Counted from the first letter of the stretch, positions 24,302-36,751 are shown. The stretch is 64,000 nt of DNA from Ziziphus jujuba (GCF_031755915.1 NC_083379.1:24924001-24988000), one strand, 5' to 3'. Translations and numbers: made by a program. Notes: a model not told the origin generated them from the sequence alone.

Positions 24302-25294
24302 CAAATAAATGGATAGAAATTAAACTATTAATCAGCCAAATTAAATAATCATGATCTAAATTTTAAGCTCAATCTAGATTCTAAATCAAAGATCTAGCTA
24401 TACTACGCATGCTCATAGAAATAACAAACACATAAACAAAATAGAATTCCAAAAATCAGTCATCGTGTTGAATAGTTATCCAAGAATTTTATGCATAATA
24501 CTAAGAAACCAATAGTAGAGATTAAAAGGAAAAGAAATCCTAGGCAAAAATGACTCCTCAAATAACCTAAAGCATTGGGTCTTCAAGAAGCCTTCTGAAA
24601 CTTGAACTACTCTCACTAAAATCGTCTTTCTCTCACTAAAATCCTTCTTATGATGTAGTCTCCAAAAGCTCTCCAAAACGCTCCATAAAGCATTTCCTCT
24701 TTTAGGATAATATTTTTACATTCTTAAAAAACCTTTATAAAACCTTACTCTATTAAGCCTAATCTACACATATAGATCTTCATCAAAATATTCATAAAAG
24801 GTGACAAGCAAGTCACATGCTTCATTACAAACCATTGTCTCTACCAACACTTAGTCAAAATTGAAAACATGAAGGGGAAATCTCTGCAGGTAGCGTGTGC
24901 ACACTCTGATAGAGAGTGCACAAGGCCCAAATTCATGTATAAAGGCTAAGAGTTGCATGGGAACCTTCTTTGTGAGTTGTACATTTAGCTTATGCTAAAA
25001 TATGCCTATTTGTGGACTTTAAGGTGGCATGTGCAATTTTTTAGGGGAGTGTACATGCCTTAACCTTAATTCTTAAGGTTAATTTTTCACTTCTTCAACT
25101 TGACTCTCAAGAAATAACTTGAAAATGCACAAAAACTTCAATCTTCAAGAGATATTCTCTAAATTTCATGATTGAAGCTTTCTCTACAAAAAAGCATAAA
25201 ACACATCAAATAACACAAAAAAAAAAATGTAGGAAACAAACAAATAATTAAGTTATAATAGGTTAGATTTAGTGAGTAAAATCTCATTGATACA
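23637..25294 (-). repeat. Athila-type LTR (3' LTR, about 1.66 kb)
   Basis: On the minus strand it starts TGTATCAATGAGATTTT directly after a polypurine tract and ends CTCCTGATTGCA. The length and T-rich leader-like text fit the long LTRs of Athila-type Ty3/gypsy elements. The polypurine tract on its right makes it the 3' LTR of a minus-strand element whose body lay to the right. The segment 24895-24922 contains a short palindrome shared with 39875-39970. Confidence 0.6.
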
Positions 25295-25307
25295 CCCCTA
25301 AACTTAA
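25295..25307 (-). other. Polypurine tract of the minus-strand Athila-type element
   Basis: The minus strand reads TTAAGTTTAGGGG next to the LTR, closely resembling the TTAAGTTTGGGGG tract of Athila/Tat elements. Confidence 0.65.
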
Positions 25308-25945
25308 CCGTTTGGTCATCCTCAAGTAACACCACTTATTCAAAATAAAAAGCCTTAAACTACTAAAGCAAATAAACTAAAACTAAAGTTTAAAACCATA
25401 CATAGAAATATACTTAAAAACTTGAAATTTTAAAATAAGTAGCAGGCCATATGATTATAATGGCCTCAAGAATTCAATCATTAGTGTTGAATGATAACTT
25501 CAAAGTATATATGCAACTTAACACCGTATTTTCCATTCTACACACTCTTATCACCAATCTGTGTGTGAATCAAGTCAAATACTTAACATCATTACCTTAG
25601 ATGGATTTACACTAATTAGGGCTTTAAAATTTAGCACATAGCTTCACATACTTGACATGATTTTAAGCTCTCTACTAATGTAGAATGAATGCAAAATGTG
25701 GGATCAATAGGTTTTTATTAGTTTGTAATGAAAAGGCTAGAGGGAAAATGATGAAAGCAAGAATGTGGAAGGTAAGCAAATACTAGAAGAAAACTTTGTA
25801 TTAGTGATCAATGACAATGTGCTAAAGAAACAAAAACTTCCTCATAATTGAAAAATCTCTCAAAGAAAATCAATGACAATGTGCTCAAGAAACAAATACT
25901 CCCTCATAATTGACAAAACCCTCATAGAGAAAACACTCTTTTGAT
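25308..25945 (-). other. 3' untranslated region of the minus-strand Athila-type element
   Basis: Non-coding. The text before the polypurine tract on the minus strand (ACTTGAGGATGACCAAACGG) resembles the region just upstream of the tract in Athila/Tat elements. It includes a 62-bp tandem duplication at 25808-25931. It ends where a plus-strand integrase remnant begins. Confidence 0.45.
25808..25931. repeat. Two-copy tandem duplication, 62-bp unit
   Basis: Both copies start tcaatgacaatgtgct and share most of their length (25808-25869 and 25870-25931). Confidence 0.85.
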
Positions 25946-27327
25946 TATTTAACTCCTTTTCTTGCTAATAATCTATCCGACTTGATCTCTATGCTTTCCA
26001 TTGCGAAAATAGAAGAGTGCTTTCCAGATGACAAAGTCTTTAGGGTTGATGGTATTTTTAATGTACCTTGGTATGTTGACATTGCTAATTATTTAGTTAC
26101 TTATGTTATGCCATATAGTTTAGAAAAACCATATGAAAAATATAGGTTCCTTAAGGAAATTAGGTATTATTTTTCAGATGACCTCTATATTTTTTGAAAG
26201 TGTGCAGATTGTGTAATTAAGAGGTGTGTTCCTAGTGAAGAAACTATATCCATTATTAAGTGTTGTCATTTTAATGAGCATGGGGGCATTTTTTGACGAG
26301 AAAAACCATAGCAAAAATTTTGAATTATGGATTTTATTGGCCATCTATGTTTAGAGATACTAATATTTATGTGCAAGGGTGTGATCAGTGCCAAAGATTT
26401 GGGAACATATCTAGGAAGAATGAGATGCCTTTGAAGAATATCCTTGAGGTAGAATTGTTTGATGTTTAGGGTACTGATTTCTTGGGTCATTTTCCTTCTT
26501 CTTGTTGTAATAAATATATTTTAATTGTTGTGGATTATATTTCTAAATGGGTTGAAGTTAGTGCAATACCTACTAATGATGCATGGGTTGTAGTGAAATG
26601 TTTTCAAAAATATATTTTTACTAGATTTGGTATACCCTAAGCAATCATTAGTGATGGTGGCACTCACATTTGTAACAAACAATTTGAATCTCTACTTGCT
26701 AAATATGGTGTTAAACATAAAATTGCTACTTTTTACCACCCACAAACTAGTCGGCAATTAGAAATTTCAAACAGGAAAACAAGAGGACTTTGGAGAAGAT
26801 GGTTAATACTTCAAGGACAGATTGGAGCTTAAGGTTAGAGGGTGCACTTTGAGCATATCAGACCGCCTACAAGATCCCTATTGGTACTTCTCCCTATAAG
26901 TTGGCTTTCGATAAGGAATGTTATCTTTATGTGGAATTGAGCATAAACCATATTAGGCAATCAAGTTTCTCAATTTTGATTAAGAGGCCGTGGGTAAGAG
27001 TAGGCTTTTGCAATTGGATGAACCTGGAGAATTTAGGATGGATGCTTTTGAGAATGCAAAGATTTATAAAGAGAAGACAAATAGATGGCATGAAAAGATG
27101 ATTGAAAAGAAGAACGTTCATGTTGGACAAAAGGTACTTATTTATAACTCTAAATTTAGATTGTTTCAGGTAAATTAAGATCAAGATGGAGTGGACCGTA
27201 TGAGATCGTGCAAATCATTCCAAGTGGAGCAATTGAAATCAGCAAATCGGCATATGAAAGTTTCAAGGTGAATGGGCCACGGTTGAAGCCATATTATGAA
27301 GGTGGAGTGCTTAAGACTAGCCTTTAG
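25946..27327 (+). pseudogene. Athila-type Ty3/gypsy integrase remnant
   Basis: The wording follows plant Athila/Tat integrases: FNVPWYVDIANYLVT, CVIKRCVPSEE, a zinc domain with CCHFNEHGG and CDQCQRFGN, the core with TDFLGHFP and SDGGTHICNKQFES, the glutamate in LEISNRK, then ENAKIYKEKTNRWHEKMI and a C-terminal KVNGPRLKPYYEGG. The three catalytic acidic residues can be traced but lie in different frames with several stops. The polymerase part upstream is absent, so the element is truncated at about 25946. Confidence 0.8.
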
Positions 27328-27330
27328 ATG

Positions 27331-28732
27331 ATCCAAATTAAATTATAAAGGAGGAAGTTAAGCTAATGACTTTAAACAAGCACTCTTGGGAGGCAATCCA
27401 ATTTTATTTCTTTACCTTTTATTTATATATTTATTTTAGTTATTTTTAGTTGTTTTCTTGTTTTTAGGATGTTTTGATATATTTTATTTGAGTTCTTGCA
27501 AGGGTTTAAGATGCTTAGATTCAAAAGAGCAAAAAATGGATTTTAAGAATTTTAAGGCTGAAGCTCGATTTAGGGAGTGTAATCATCTTGAATTTGTAGT
27601 GGTGTGCATCAACGTGCATGGGCACATACCCTTCTCTTTGGCCACATGGTGTGTAAGGAAATCACATCATATAGGTTTTTCCCAAGTGCAAGGTGCATTC
27701 CATCTCTTTAAAAGGGAATATTATTTACCTTTTATTTATTTTTGCTTTATTTTATGTTTTTTACAACGAGAACATTGTTTATTTTAAGTTTGGGGGTGAA
27801 AACCATGCTTATCATCTTTTAAATCTTGTCTTTTAAGTGTTTTTATTTGTTTTTTTTTTTTATGCATGTTAGTTTTGGTTTTTATTTTCCTTTAAAATGT
27901 TTTGAAAAATCCAAAAATATTTCTTTTTTTAATATATGTTTTTGGCTTTAGCATGCATTTTTATGTAAATTGGAGGTTTTAATGTGTAATAAAAAAATTT
28001 TTGGGGGCTTAAAACCAAAAGAAAAACAAAACAATTATGTTAAAAAAAATGTATGATTTGAAAAAAAAAAAAAAACAATAAAAAGGAGAAATATGAGACT
28101 TTTGATTTTATATTGAAAGTTATGTTAAAGGAAGGAAAGAAGAAATGAAGTTTCAAGAAAGAAAAAAATTTAATAAGTAAATTATTCATTAATATTTAAT
28201 TTTTGCTTTCTTTGTTTGATTTATTATATCCAATCCTCTTCTTTTTTTTAGCTTTACCCTTTAGCCTTAACAATAGAAGCCATAAAGTCTTAATGATTCT
28301 AGGTGGTGCATTATCCTACATTTGTGGAGATTGATAATTAAGTCAAGCACACGGTAGCTCATACTTTATTACCAGTCTCTAATTCTTGTAGATTTATTCA
28401 AATGCATGATATTGAGTATATAAATTAATTTTCACACACACACATTGGAAGTAACATTTATTACTAGTCTCTAATTCCTGTAGATTTATTCAAATGCATG
28501 ATATTGAGTTTATAAATTAATTTTCACACACACACACACATTGGAAGTAACATTTATGTTAAATAGAAGATAGGGTATTGATTAACATAATTACTTTGAA
28601 ACCATTCTAAAATTGATATGTTATGCAATATTTGAGGCATCCCTTTAAAGTATTTTATATTTTTAAAAAATTTTGATTTTCTAATTCTTCATTTTTTTCT
28701 AGTGATTTACAAATCTTAAGTTTGGGAGTATT
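27331..28732 (+). other. Athila-type 3' region with two polypurine-like tracts
   Basis: It begins with the text expected just after an Athila integrase (aagctaatgactttaaacaa, then cttgggaggcaatccaattt). TTAAGTTTGGGGGTG occurs at 27784-27798 and a second tract, cttaagtttgggagta, at 28715-28730 directly before the LTR. No ORF2 is present. The open frame at 27458-27787 has no recognisable domain. Confidence 0.6.
28365..28554. repeat. Tandem duplication, about 92-bp unit with a CA microsatellite
   Basis: tttattac[c/t]agtctctaattc... is repeated starting at 28365 and 28457. The CA runs differ in length between copies. Confidence 0.85.
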
Positions 28733-30480
28733 TGTTAAACCTAAAATATTAATGATTCAGTGCCATATTTATAGGTTAGTATTTCTTAGTTTGTCTTAGT
28801 TTGTTTTGGAAAGATACTTAATTATATATATATATATAGTTTAAATCAAGGTGAAGGAGGTAGAATTTCAAGAAAACAATTATAAAAATGGATTCCTTAG
28901 GTCGAATGATGTTGGCAATCCAGATTTGAGTTCAAATGGACTAAGCATTAAGAAGATTCTTAAGATTTCAAGAACAATTCTTAAAGATCCCATAAAAATT
29001 CTATTAGGAATTTCGTAGTGGAAATAGATGTCATATGAATCCTCATAATTTAATGATTTCCAAATATCATATTATGTTCAGATTCTGAGGTGCAAGTAAA
29101 AAGATATCATCATTTGAAATTTAGAATTTACAAAAAGAAAATTTTAATTAAATTCACATCACTGATTAAGAAAAGGAAATAAGGCAATTCTAGGGCCAAA
29201 ATAAAGACAAATGTCGATAATTGGTTAATTTATTACTAATAAGCTACATGTCATGTCATATGCTTTATTAAGGATAAATTAGAATAATTAACAATTTTTT
29301 AGAATAATCAGAGAAAATGAAAGTTATGAGGAGCAAGTTATATTAAGAAGTTTCCATTTTACACATAAAATTTATCCAACCCTTTTGATGGCTTATAAAA
29401 GTTGTCTTGCAAGTGTCTCACATTTATAAAAAGAGAAAAAAAGATTTCCAAGATCTTATATATATATAGCCCCCATCTCATTGAAGGAAAATACACAAGT
29501 TTAGAAAGTTATTTATGAGCTTTTAGAAGGCTTGAAAAGAAAGAAATTAAATTTTGTGAGTTTCTTAAATTCTCTTAAGAGTTTTAAGATTTTAGGATTT
29601 TAGAGTTTTGGGATATCCATTGGAGAGCTTGAAGAAGGCTTAGGCTTGGGTTTGCTTGGAAAAGAAGGCCATAACTTATTGAACTTTTGGAGGATTTCTT
29701 CATTACTTTTTATTCTCTTCTTGTATCTGTTTAATTGTGAATCTTGTTTTTAATAATTATGGATGTTGAATTTATTTTTTTCAAAAACTAATTTTCATAG
29801 CTAGGGCAATGATGTAGCCTTAACTATGAAGGTTTAATTACTTTAATATATGTTGAGTCTTATTTAATTAGTAATATGTTTTGTTAATAAATCATTTTTA
29901 TACTTAATGCTTTCATAGGCCTGAAGAAATGAATGATTTTATTAATATTTTAGCTTGGAAAAGGAAAATATTATCGATCTATAATGATGTACCTGAATAC
30001 ATAATTGATTGGAAAATAGTTACGGCTCATGCCATATTGTTGTTTAATCTTTGCTTAATGAATTTACATGATTTAATTTATAGGCCGGAAAAAATAAATT
30101 AGATTATGTGAATATTATCAAATGTGAATGGAAACTATGTTTGATTCATTTTGTGGTTAAGTATGGTTAATAAAATTACTATTTAATTAAATTCACATAT
30201 TAAGTAATTAAATTGGAATATGTAATGGTGAAATCAAATGCCCTAGTATTTGCAATTATTAAATTACTCTCTTGCTTGAAATTAATTTAGCTTTAATTGA
30301 TTGCTTATGTTTAGTTTTAGTTTAATGAATTTTCAAATGTCATCTTAATCGCTAGTTTAAATATTACAAAAACCTAATTATCTTTTGTACTTAGATCTCA
30401 ATCCCTTGGTATGATAATTCTATTTTTCCCTCTATTACCTGAAAATTATTCGTGCATTTGCAAGTTGATTTTTCACATCA
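28733..30480 (+). repeat. Athila-type 3' LTR (about 1.75 kb)
   Basis: It starts TGTTAAACCT right after a polypurine tract and ends TTTTTCACATCA. The length and the end (text like catttgcaagttgatttttcaca) fit Athila-type LTRs. It belongs to the integrase remnant at 25946-27327. It differs in sequence from the LTR at 23637-25294, so two families are present. The right limit is inferred and no TSD can be tested because the 5' end is missing. Confidence 0.6.
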
Positions 30481-30492
30481 AAGTTCTAAAAC

Positions 30493-30592
30493 TAGACAAA
30501 ATAATATACCACTAACTTAATGCAAATCCTCTATAGAAAGTATAGACAAAATAATATACCACTAACTTAATGCAAATCCTCTATAGAAAGTA
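30493..30592. repeat. Two-copy tandem duplication, 50-bp unit
   Basis: agacaaaataatataccact... is repeated exactly, starting at 30494 and 30544. The near-perfect identity indicates a recent duplication. Confidence 0.9.
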
Positions 30593-30597
30593 ATCTA

Positions 30598-30962
30598 AGT
30601 GTCCGTTTATTATAGTTGATGAATGTAGAGTTTTAGTCTGTAGAGTTTTGTATAATAAATCATTTTGAAAAAGAGTTTTTATTAAAAAACTAATAAGTGT
30701 TTGGTTATAAAAAAAAAATATTGCATTAAATACTCACTGACTTCCATACAAGTTTTTTTTAAAAAAACCTTTTGTAAATAAGCTCAAAATTTGAGTTTCT
30801 CTAAAATAAGTTAGAAAAGCTGTTTTTTTTTTTGTTTTTTTTTTTTGTCAATAAATGCTTGTTAACTCTTACCAAATGCCCTCATTTTTTTAATAAAAGA
30901 GCTTTTAACCTTCAAGTAGAGTTTTGACCCCAAAAAAAAAAAGGTTCTACCAAATAGACACT
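30598..30962. mobile_element. hAT-like MITE (about 365 bp)
   Basis: The left end reads AGTGTCCGTTTATTATAG and the right end, inverted, AGTGTCTATTTGGTAG. Ends of the form AGTGTCxxTTTGGTA are common in plant hAT miniature elements. There is no coding capacity. The 8-bp flanks gtaatcta and aactcata match only partly, so the insertion is old or the limits are slightly off. Confidence 0.55.
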
Positions 30963-31880
30963 AACTCATACTTAACTTGATCATGAGCACAAAATATTAT
31001 TAGAAACAATAACAATAGAGTATACTTAAGATAAACATGTCAATATGGAACTAATCTATTATCACTTAAACTAGTGAAATCCTCCAATCTCATCATTAGT
31101 CAATCACGTTGCCTACAAAAACAAAAACAACTTAAAAATAGTTAAAAACAGAAAATATTTTTGGATTTTCAAAATTTAAAATATATACAAGACTTCTTTT
31201 TGATTTTTTTTTTCAATTTCAAACTAAAAGTAATAATATTTATTGTTAGCATTTATTCCAAAATAAAATGCAAAATAGACATATTTTCATTCTTTTATTA
31301 AAGGAAAAAAAAACTTAAAAACAAACATCTTTTTGGATTTCCATACAACTTAAAAAACCAAAAACAATACTTAACAAACAAACATAAAAATCACAAAAAT
31401 TTAAAGCAAAATCTAACAAATACAGTCCATTGGAAACTCCAATAACTTGAAACAAGGAATACAGTTAAGATGCAAACAACCAAAGCCAACATCATCATAA
31501 ACATGCAAAGACTTAATCAAATTTCCAAGGAATCCAACAATAATATCAAAGATAATTAAAAGTAATGAAATGAAACCCAAATAAAGCAAATCCTCCCTAA
31601 ACCTTAATTGGAAATTGTTTGCAATGTTCTTTACAAAAATAAAAACAGTTTTGGGGAGAAAGAAAGCTTACTTAAGGGTGAGATGTTCCTTACTCCTATT
31701 GGCTATCGTCATCATCACTATGGTGCAACTCCTTTGTTGCACTTTGTTCATCATCAACAATATTCTTACAATGATAATCTTTTTAATCCTTTTGCTCAAT
31801 AACTTAAAATGATGGAAATGGGCATAATAGACTCTCTGGATAAAGAGGAATAGGAATTATAGAAGCAATCAAACCACTAC
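30963..31880 (-). other. Probable Athila-type non-coding region, left of gypsy element A
   Basis: No domain is seen. Since 37720-40453, on the other side of element A, is an Athila-type minus-strand region, this stretch is probably its continuation. A short reading such as ELHHSDDDDSQ on the minus strand near 31700 hints at an ORF2 tail. The open frames at 31608-31812 are not convincing. Confidence 0.35.
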
Positions 31881-33003
31881 TGATGAGAATCCAACCATAT
31901 CCGTACTAACAACAACACGCTAGGGTGCTGATTCTGAGCAACTGAAGACTGGGCCAATTACTAGAGCTCAAGCTAGGAGGTTTAAGGAAAATCTTATTAG
32001 CTTCATACAAAAATTTATTAAATCTCAAGAAGGCGTGATATTACAAGAAGAATCTAAGCCCATGATGAGCATCGAAATTGTGAAGGCAGAAATGGACCTA
32101 GGAAGCTATTTTAGTGCATTTGAGGACTCCGGCAGCAAGGGATGATTTTGTAAGTTTATGAATGTGCTTTAGATTTCTAAGAAGTCACAAAATCATGTCA
32201 AGGCAGGGGCAAAATTGTTCAAGCATACGTGAAGGCGGACAAGCTTCAGCATGGCCGAATTTGCATGAATTGGCACTGGGAAGGAGTTTACTTTCAATCC
32301 AATAGATCTTTGATCATTTTGATCAATGGAAACATGTGGAGACCAGTTCTAATCCTATATGGCATATTGGATCAGATTTGGAGTCTAAACTAGCTGATGA
32401 TTGGACAAAGATAGCATATTTGGAAAACTGGTCAACTACTTTCCAAATCTAAAATTTAACTTTTGTTTTAAGAAACAAACTTTTATTTTTAGTTTTTTCT
32501 TTAATTATTTTCTGAAAAAATTTATTTAGGAAGGTTAATATTTGGATATTTTGATTATAAATTAATTAATTCCTATTTCAAAATCGAGGAATTAATTAAT
32601 CCAGATTAGTTTAGGAAATGACTTGAAAAATTCGGCAATACCTATTATGTTGCTATGTTGGCCAAATTTGACCTAGTTACTTTAGGGTTTTATTTTTTGT
32701 CACTCAAACATATTTAGAGGTTTATTTTCTAAATAATATTCAGATCATCATTCATACAAAGAATTGTTTGTGAGAAAGATTTCTTTTTGTTTTCTTAGAA
32801 CACCTAGAACTCCATTAGAGAACTAATGTTCTAGCTTGACTTATCGATAGTACATTCCATAACCTATTATGGCATCTTTGAAATACCAAGATTTCTAATC
32901 ATAAGTTGATTAGGGATCAAGGTGACCATTTGAATATGAACTTAATTTCTATCCTGGCGAATATAATGCGGGGTTAGGAGCAAGTCGACCTAGATTTGTA
33001 TCA
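31881..33003 (+). repeat. 5' LTR of element A
   Basis: It starts TGATGAGAATCC and ends TTTGTATCA. It matches 36604-37719 throughout. The first 140 bases still translate like the end of pol (GPITRAQARRFKENL). Confidence 0.88.
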
Positions 33004-33005
33004 AT

Positions 33006-33018
33006 TGGTATCAGAGCC
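33006..33018 (+). other. Primer-binding site of element A (tRNA-Met)
   Basis: TGGTATCAGAGCC, two bases after the LTR end. Confidence 0.9.
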
Positions 33019-34080
33019 TAATTTTGTTTAGGTTTGATCTATTTTATTTGCTTTGTTTTATTTTTGTGTTATTCTGCAATTTTGACATTAGTTTAAGGTT
33101 GCTTCTATCCATACACATTTTGTATTTTTATTTTTTTAAGTTCATAGCCGAATTAGTTTTTTTTTTTTTTTTTGTTAGCTGAATTTTTGCTTTCTAGTTT
33201 GTTAGTTGATTTTGGTTATTAGTTCTTGGTAATTTGGTTTATTGTTGATTTTATTTTACTGGTTTTAATCTTAATTAGTTGCACTTATATATATTAAAAA
33301 AAATTGGAAGCATATTGCACAAAGCTTAAATTTACTTAAGTTAGAATCAATTTGGAAGTTGTTTGGCATTGGAGTTATGAATTTTTTTTTTTGGTGGTGA
33401 TCTTGCTGCTGAAGAATTGTGTTGATATTATTAAGTGTGTGACAAAAAAAAAAAGAAAAAAAGAAAAAAAAAAGGGTTGAAATTTGAGTTTATTTGGATT
33501 TGGAAAATTCAATTGTGATAGTTGGAGTTCCTGCTATTCAATAATGGTTGTTGGAAATTGGAATATTATGTGTTAATTGATTGAATTAAAATTGGTTTAA
33601 GAATTTGATACAAAGACTTAAATTACGAGAACTACAACCAACAACTATCTCATACTTTATTTAAATTGAGTTCTTGTTAGTTGATTGAGTCTTTTTCTTA
33701 ATTTTATCCTTAAACTTTTGACCTCTTAGTATTTTGATTTATTCCCTTATTGAATCCAAAAATTGCATTGTTAAAATTCCTTGTGTTTGGATAGTAAAAG
33801 CCTAGACTAGGTTTTATCATTCACTAGGAAATTACTTGGTGCTTGTTTATGTTTTATTGATAGGTTTAAATAGGACATACTTGTGATGTAATTGATGGTT
33901 TTAGGTGTGTTTTATTAAAACTTTGAGATAATCTTTAAGTGGAAAAATGCAAGAGAGTGTGAGCTTATAATAGAGTTGAAAAGCTGAAACTAGTGTGAAA
34001 CACGAGTGAACGAGACCTTGTTTGAGTGAAACACATGAGGGAGTGAACTTGGTGAGATTTTTTTGCATTATTTCACTAAC
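33019..34080 (+). other. Untranslated leader of element A
   Basis: About 1 kb, T-rich, with homopolymer runs and no open frame. Comparable leaders occur in the other family R copies (46575-47707 minus, 62409-63617 plus). Confidence 0.7.
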
Positions 34081-35812
34081 ATGATAGATTCAAGAATAAG
34101 AAGAAGAGGTGACTTAATAAGAGAATTTGGAGAGGATTCCGTGGGATTCAAGGGAGAATCTAGGGCATCAAGAAGTACATTAGCCCCTATTGACATGCAA
34201 AGGGTGTTGGAGCAATCGCAAAGGATGAATGCTCGATTTGATCAAAGATTGGACAGGTTTGAGAACACACAAGGTAGACCGAACCCTATGATTGAACCAT
34301 AAGGAGTCGAGGTAGAGGAGGCCGTGGACGTTTGAGGGAGGAATTTGAAGAGGTAGACTTTGGAGACAATTTTGAGGAGAAGCATCAAAATATATTTGCA
34401 CTCTAAGGAAGGCAAACCCTTGGTAGACAAACCCAAGAAGAAGATGATCATCTTGAAACTATTAAGGTTAATATCCCACCATTCTTGGGAAAAAGTGATC
34501 CGGAGGCTTATCTGGAATCGGAAGAATGAATGGATATGATCTTTAATTCTCATAACTATTTGGAAGCTAAAAAGGTTAAGTTGGCCTCTTTAGGATTTGG
34601 ACATTATGCAGTGTAATGGTGGAATAATGAGCAAAGTACCCGAAAAAGAGTTGGTGACGAATTAATAACCACTTGGAGACGAGGAAGAGGTTCATACCAA
34701 GCCATTACCATAGAATGTTGTATCATAGATTACAATCTTTATTACAAGGAAGTAGGTCGATGGAGGACTAGTACAAGGAGATGGAGATGCTCATGATGAC
34801 GTTGAGCATGAATCAAAACTATGAGGCCACAATGGCTAGGTTTCTTAGAGGATTAAACCGAAAGATTGCCAACCAAGTGGAATTACAACAACATGTAAAG
34901 TTGAAAGAGATGCTGCATGTGGCCGTCAAAATTGAGAACCAATTTAAGAGAGGGGCGACAATACATGGCTTAAAGGAGTTTCAAATAGCAGGAGGACAAG
35001 TTCCACAAATTGGAGAAGCAATCCAGCATTCAAACCAAGGACAAAACCAAAGCTGGAAGAAGGGAGCTCCAATCGGCCAAAGAAGGATATAAGGACTGAA
35101 TTTGTACAAACATTAAAATTTGAAGGTAAAGCTAATCCTAAACCATCGAGAACTCATGATATTATGTGTTTTAAATGTCAAGGCTGAGGACATATTACCA
35201 ACCAATGTCCAAATAGAAGAATTATGGTGTTGAAGGACAATGGAGAGTTGGAATCTAATAGTGATGAAGTTGAAGCCAAAATGGAGAATGATGAGGGAGA
35301 GCTCGAAGATGAAGAACAGAAGGAACCCGTGACTCAAAAAGCTTGAATGGCCAAGTTAAGTTTGATGGCATGAAGAGTTTTGATCGTGTACAAAGATGAA
35401 GATCAAGTGTAAAGGGAAAACATCTTCCATACTCGATGTGACATTCAAGATAATATTTGTAGTATGATTATAGATAATGGAAATTGTGCCAATGTTATTA
35501 GCAATGTTGTTATGGAAAAATTAGGTTTAACAACAATTAAATACCGTAGAACCATATAGACTTCAATGGCTTAATGATAGTAGAAGTGATAAAAGTAAAC
35601 AAGCAAGCCAAGGTAAAGTTTAGTATTGATAACTATGCGGATGAGGTTTTGTGTGATGTTGTACCTATGCATGTGGGATATATTTTGTTAGAGAGGCCAT
35701 GGCAATTTGATAAGAATACTACGCATTATAGTAGAGAAAATTTCATTGTATTTTATTTTAAAAGTAAAAAGATTAAGCTCAAGCCATTAACACCAAGAGA
35801 CATGTTTAGATG
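34081..35812 (+). pseudogene. gag and protease of element A
   Basis: The ATG at 34081 opens a frame MIDSRIRRRGDLIREFGEDS, the gag start conserved in all family R copies. The capsid part is in pieces (34781-35092: MARFLRGLNRKIANQVELQQ). The zinc knuckle near 35170-35210 reads CFKCQG-stop-GHITNQC. The protease site near 35465 reads IDNGNCANVIS, with serine of the usual DSG replaced by asparagine. The frame then shows CDVVPMHVGYILLERPWQFD and ends at the deletion junction. Many stops. Confidence 0.8.
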
Positions 35813-36751
35813 GCACATTTCATTGCATGTAACAAAACTGATGATGCATGTCGTGTAGCTAATTTGTTCTCTAGGGAAGTAGCAAGACTTCATGGTATGC
35901 CTAGGACAATTATTTCTAATAGGGATGCTAAGTTTTCAAATTATTTTTGGAAAACATTGCGGGCTAAGTTAGGCCCTAAACTTTTACTTTCAACAACTTG
36001 TCATCCATAAACTGATGGTCAAACTGAAGTAGTGAATAAGACTTTGTCTGCATTGTTGAGAGCACTAATTAGTAGAAATTTGAAAACTTGGGAAGAATGT
36101 TTGCTGCACGTTGAATTTTCTTATAATAGAACCATACATTCTGCTACTAAATATTCACCATTTGAAATTGTCTATGGTTTTAATCCCTTAACTCCATTAG
36201 ATTTAACACCTTTACCTTTAAATGAATGTGATAATCTAGATAGTAAACAGAAAGTTGAGTTTGTTATATAAATTCATGAGAAGACTAAAGCAAACATTGA
36301 AAGGAAGACTAAACAATATGCTAAAGCTGCTAATTAGGGCTGGATCAAGGTAGTGTTTGAATCTGGAGATTGGGTTTGGTTGCACATGAAAAAAGAGAGG
36401 TTTCCTAAACAACGCAAGTTAAATCTTATGCCTCGAGGAGATAGACCTTCTTAAGTTTTGGAGAGGATTAATGAAATCACCTACAAGCTTGATTTGCTAG
36501 GTGAGTATAACATGAGTGCTATCTTTAATGTTGCTGATTTATCTCCTTTTCCTACAGGTGATGACTTCGATTTGAGGACAAATCACCTTCAAGAGGAGGA
36601 AAGTGATGAGAATTCAATCGTATCCCTACCAACAACAACACACAGTGGTGCTGATCCTATGCAATTGAAGACCGAACCAATTACTAGAGCTCAAGCTAAG
36701 AGGTTTAAGGACAATCTTGTTAGCTTCATACAAGGAGTTATTAAATCTTAA
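35813..36751 (+). pseudogene. Integrase C-terminal half of element A, reading into the 3' LTR
   Basis: It starts inside the catalytic core at [13 protein letters not shown] and continues with [16 protein letters not shown] (second catalytic aspartate), [16 protein letters not shown] (catalytic glutamate), [29 protein letters not shown] and a C-terminal FNVADLSPF. The first catalytic aspartate is deleted. The frame crosses the LTR start at 36604 without interruption and ends about 50 codons inside it (PITRAQAKRFKDNLVSFIQG). Internal stops are present at about 36008, 36268, 36336 and 36452. Confidence 0.85.

Noticed and set aside
27458..27787. 109-residue plus-strand open frame in an Athila 3' region
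   Set aside because: No domain, lies in a non-coding part of the element, and composition is unlike the neighbouring pol.
28365..28554. Direct repeats considered as a possible CRISPR-like array
   Set aside because: Only two copies, no unique spacers, and a plant nuclear context; it is a simple tandem duplication.
25946..30480. Possibility of a full-length Athila element
   Set aside because: No gag, protease or RT precedes the integrase and no 5' LTR matching 28733-30480 was seen; only a 3' fragment is supported.
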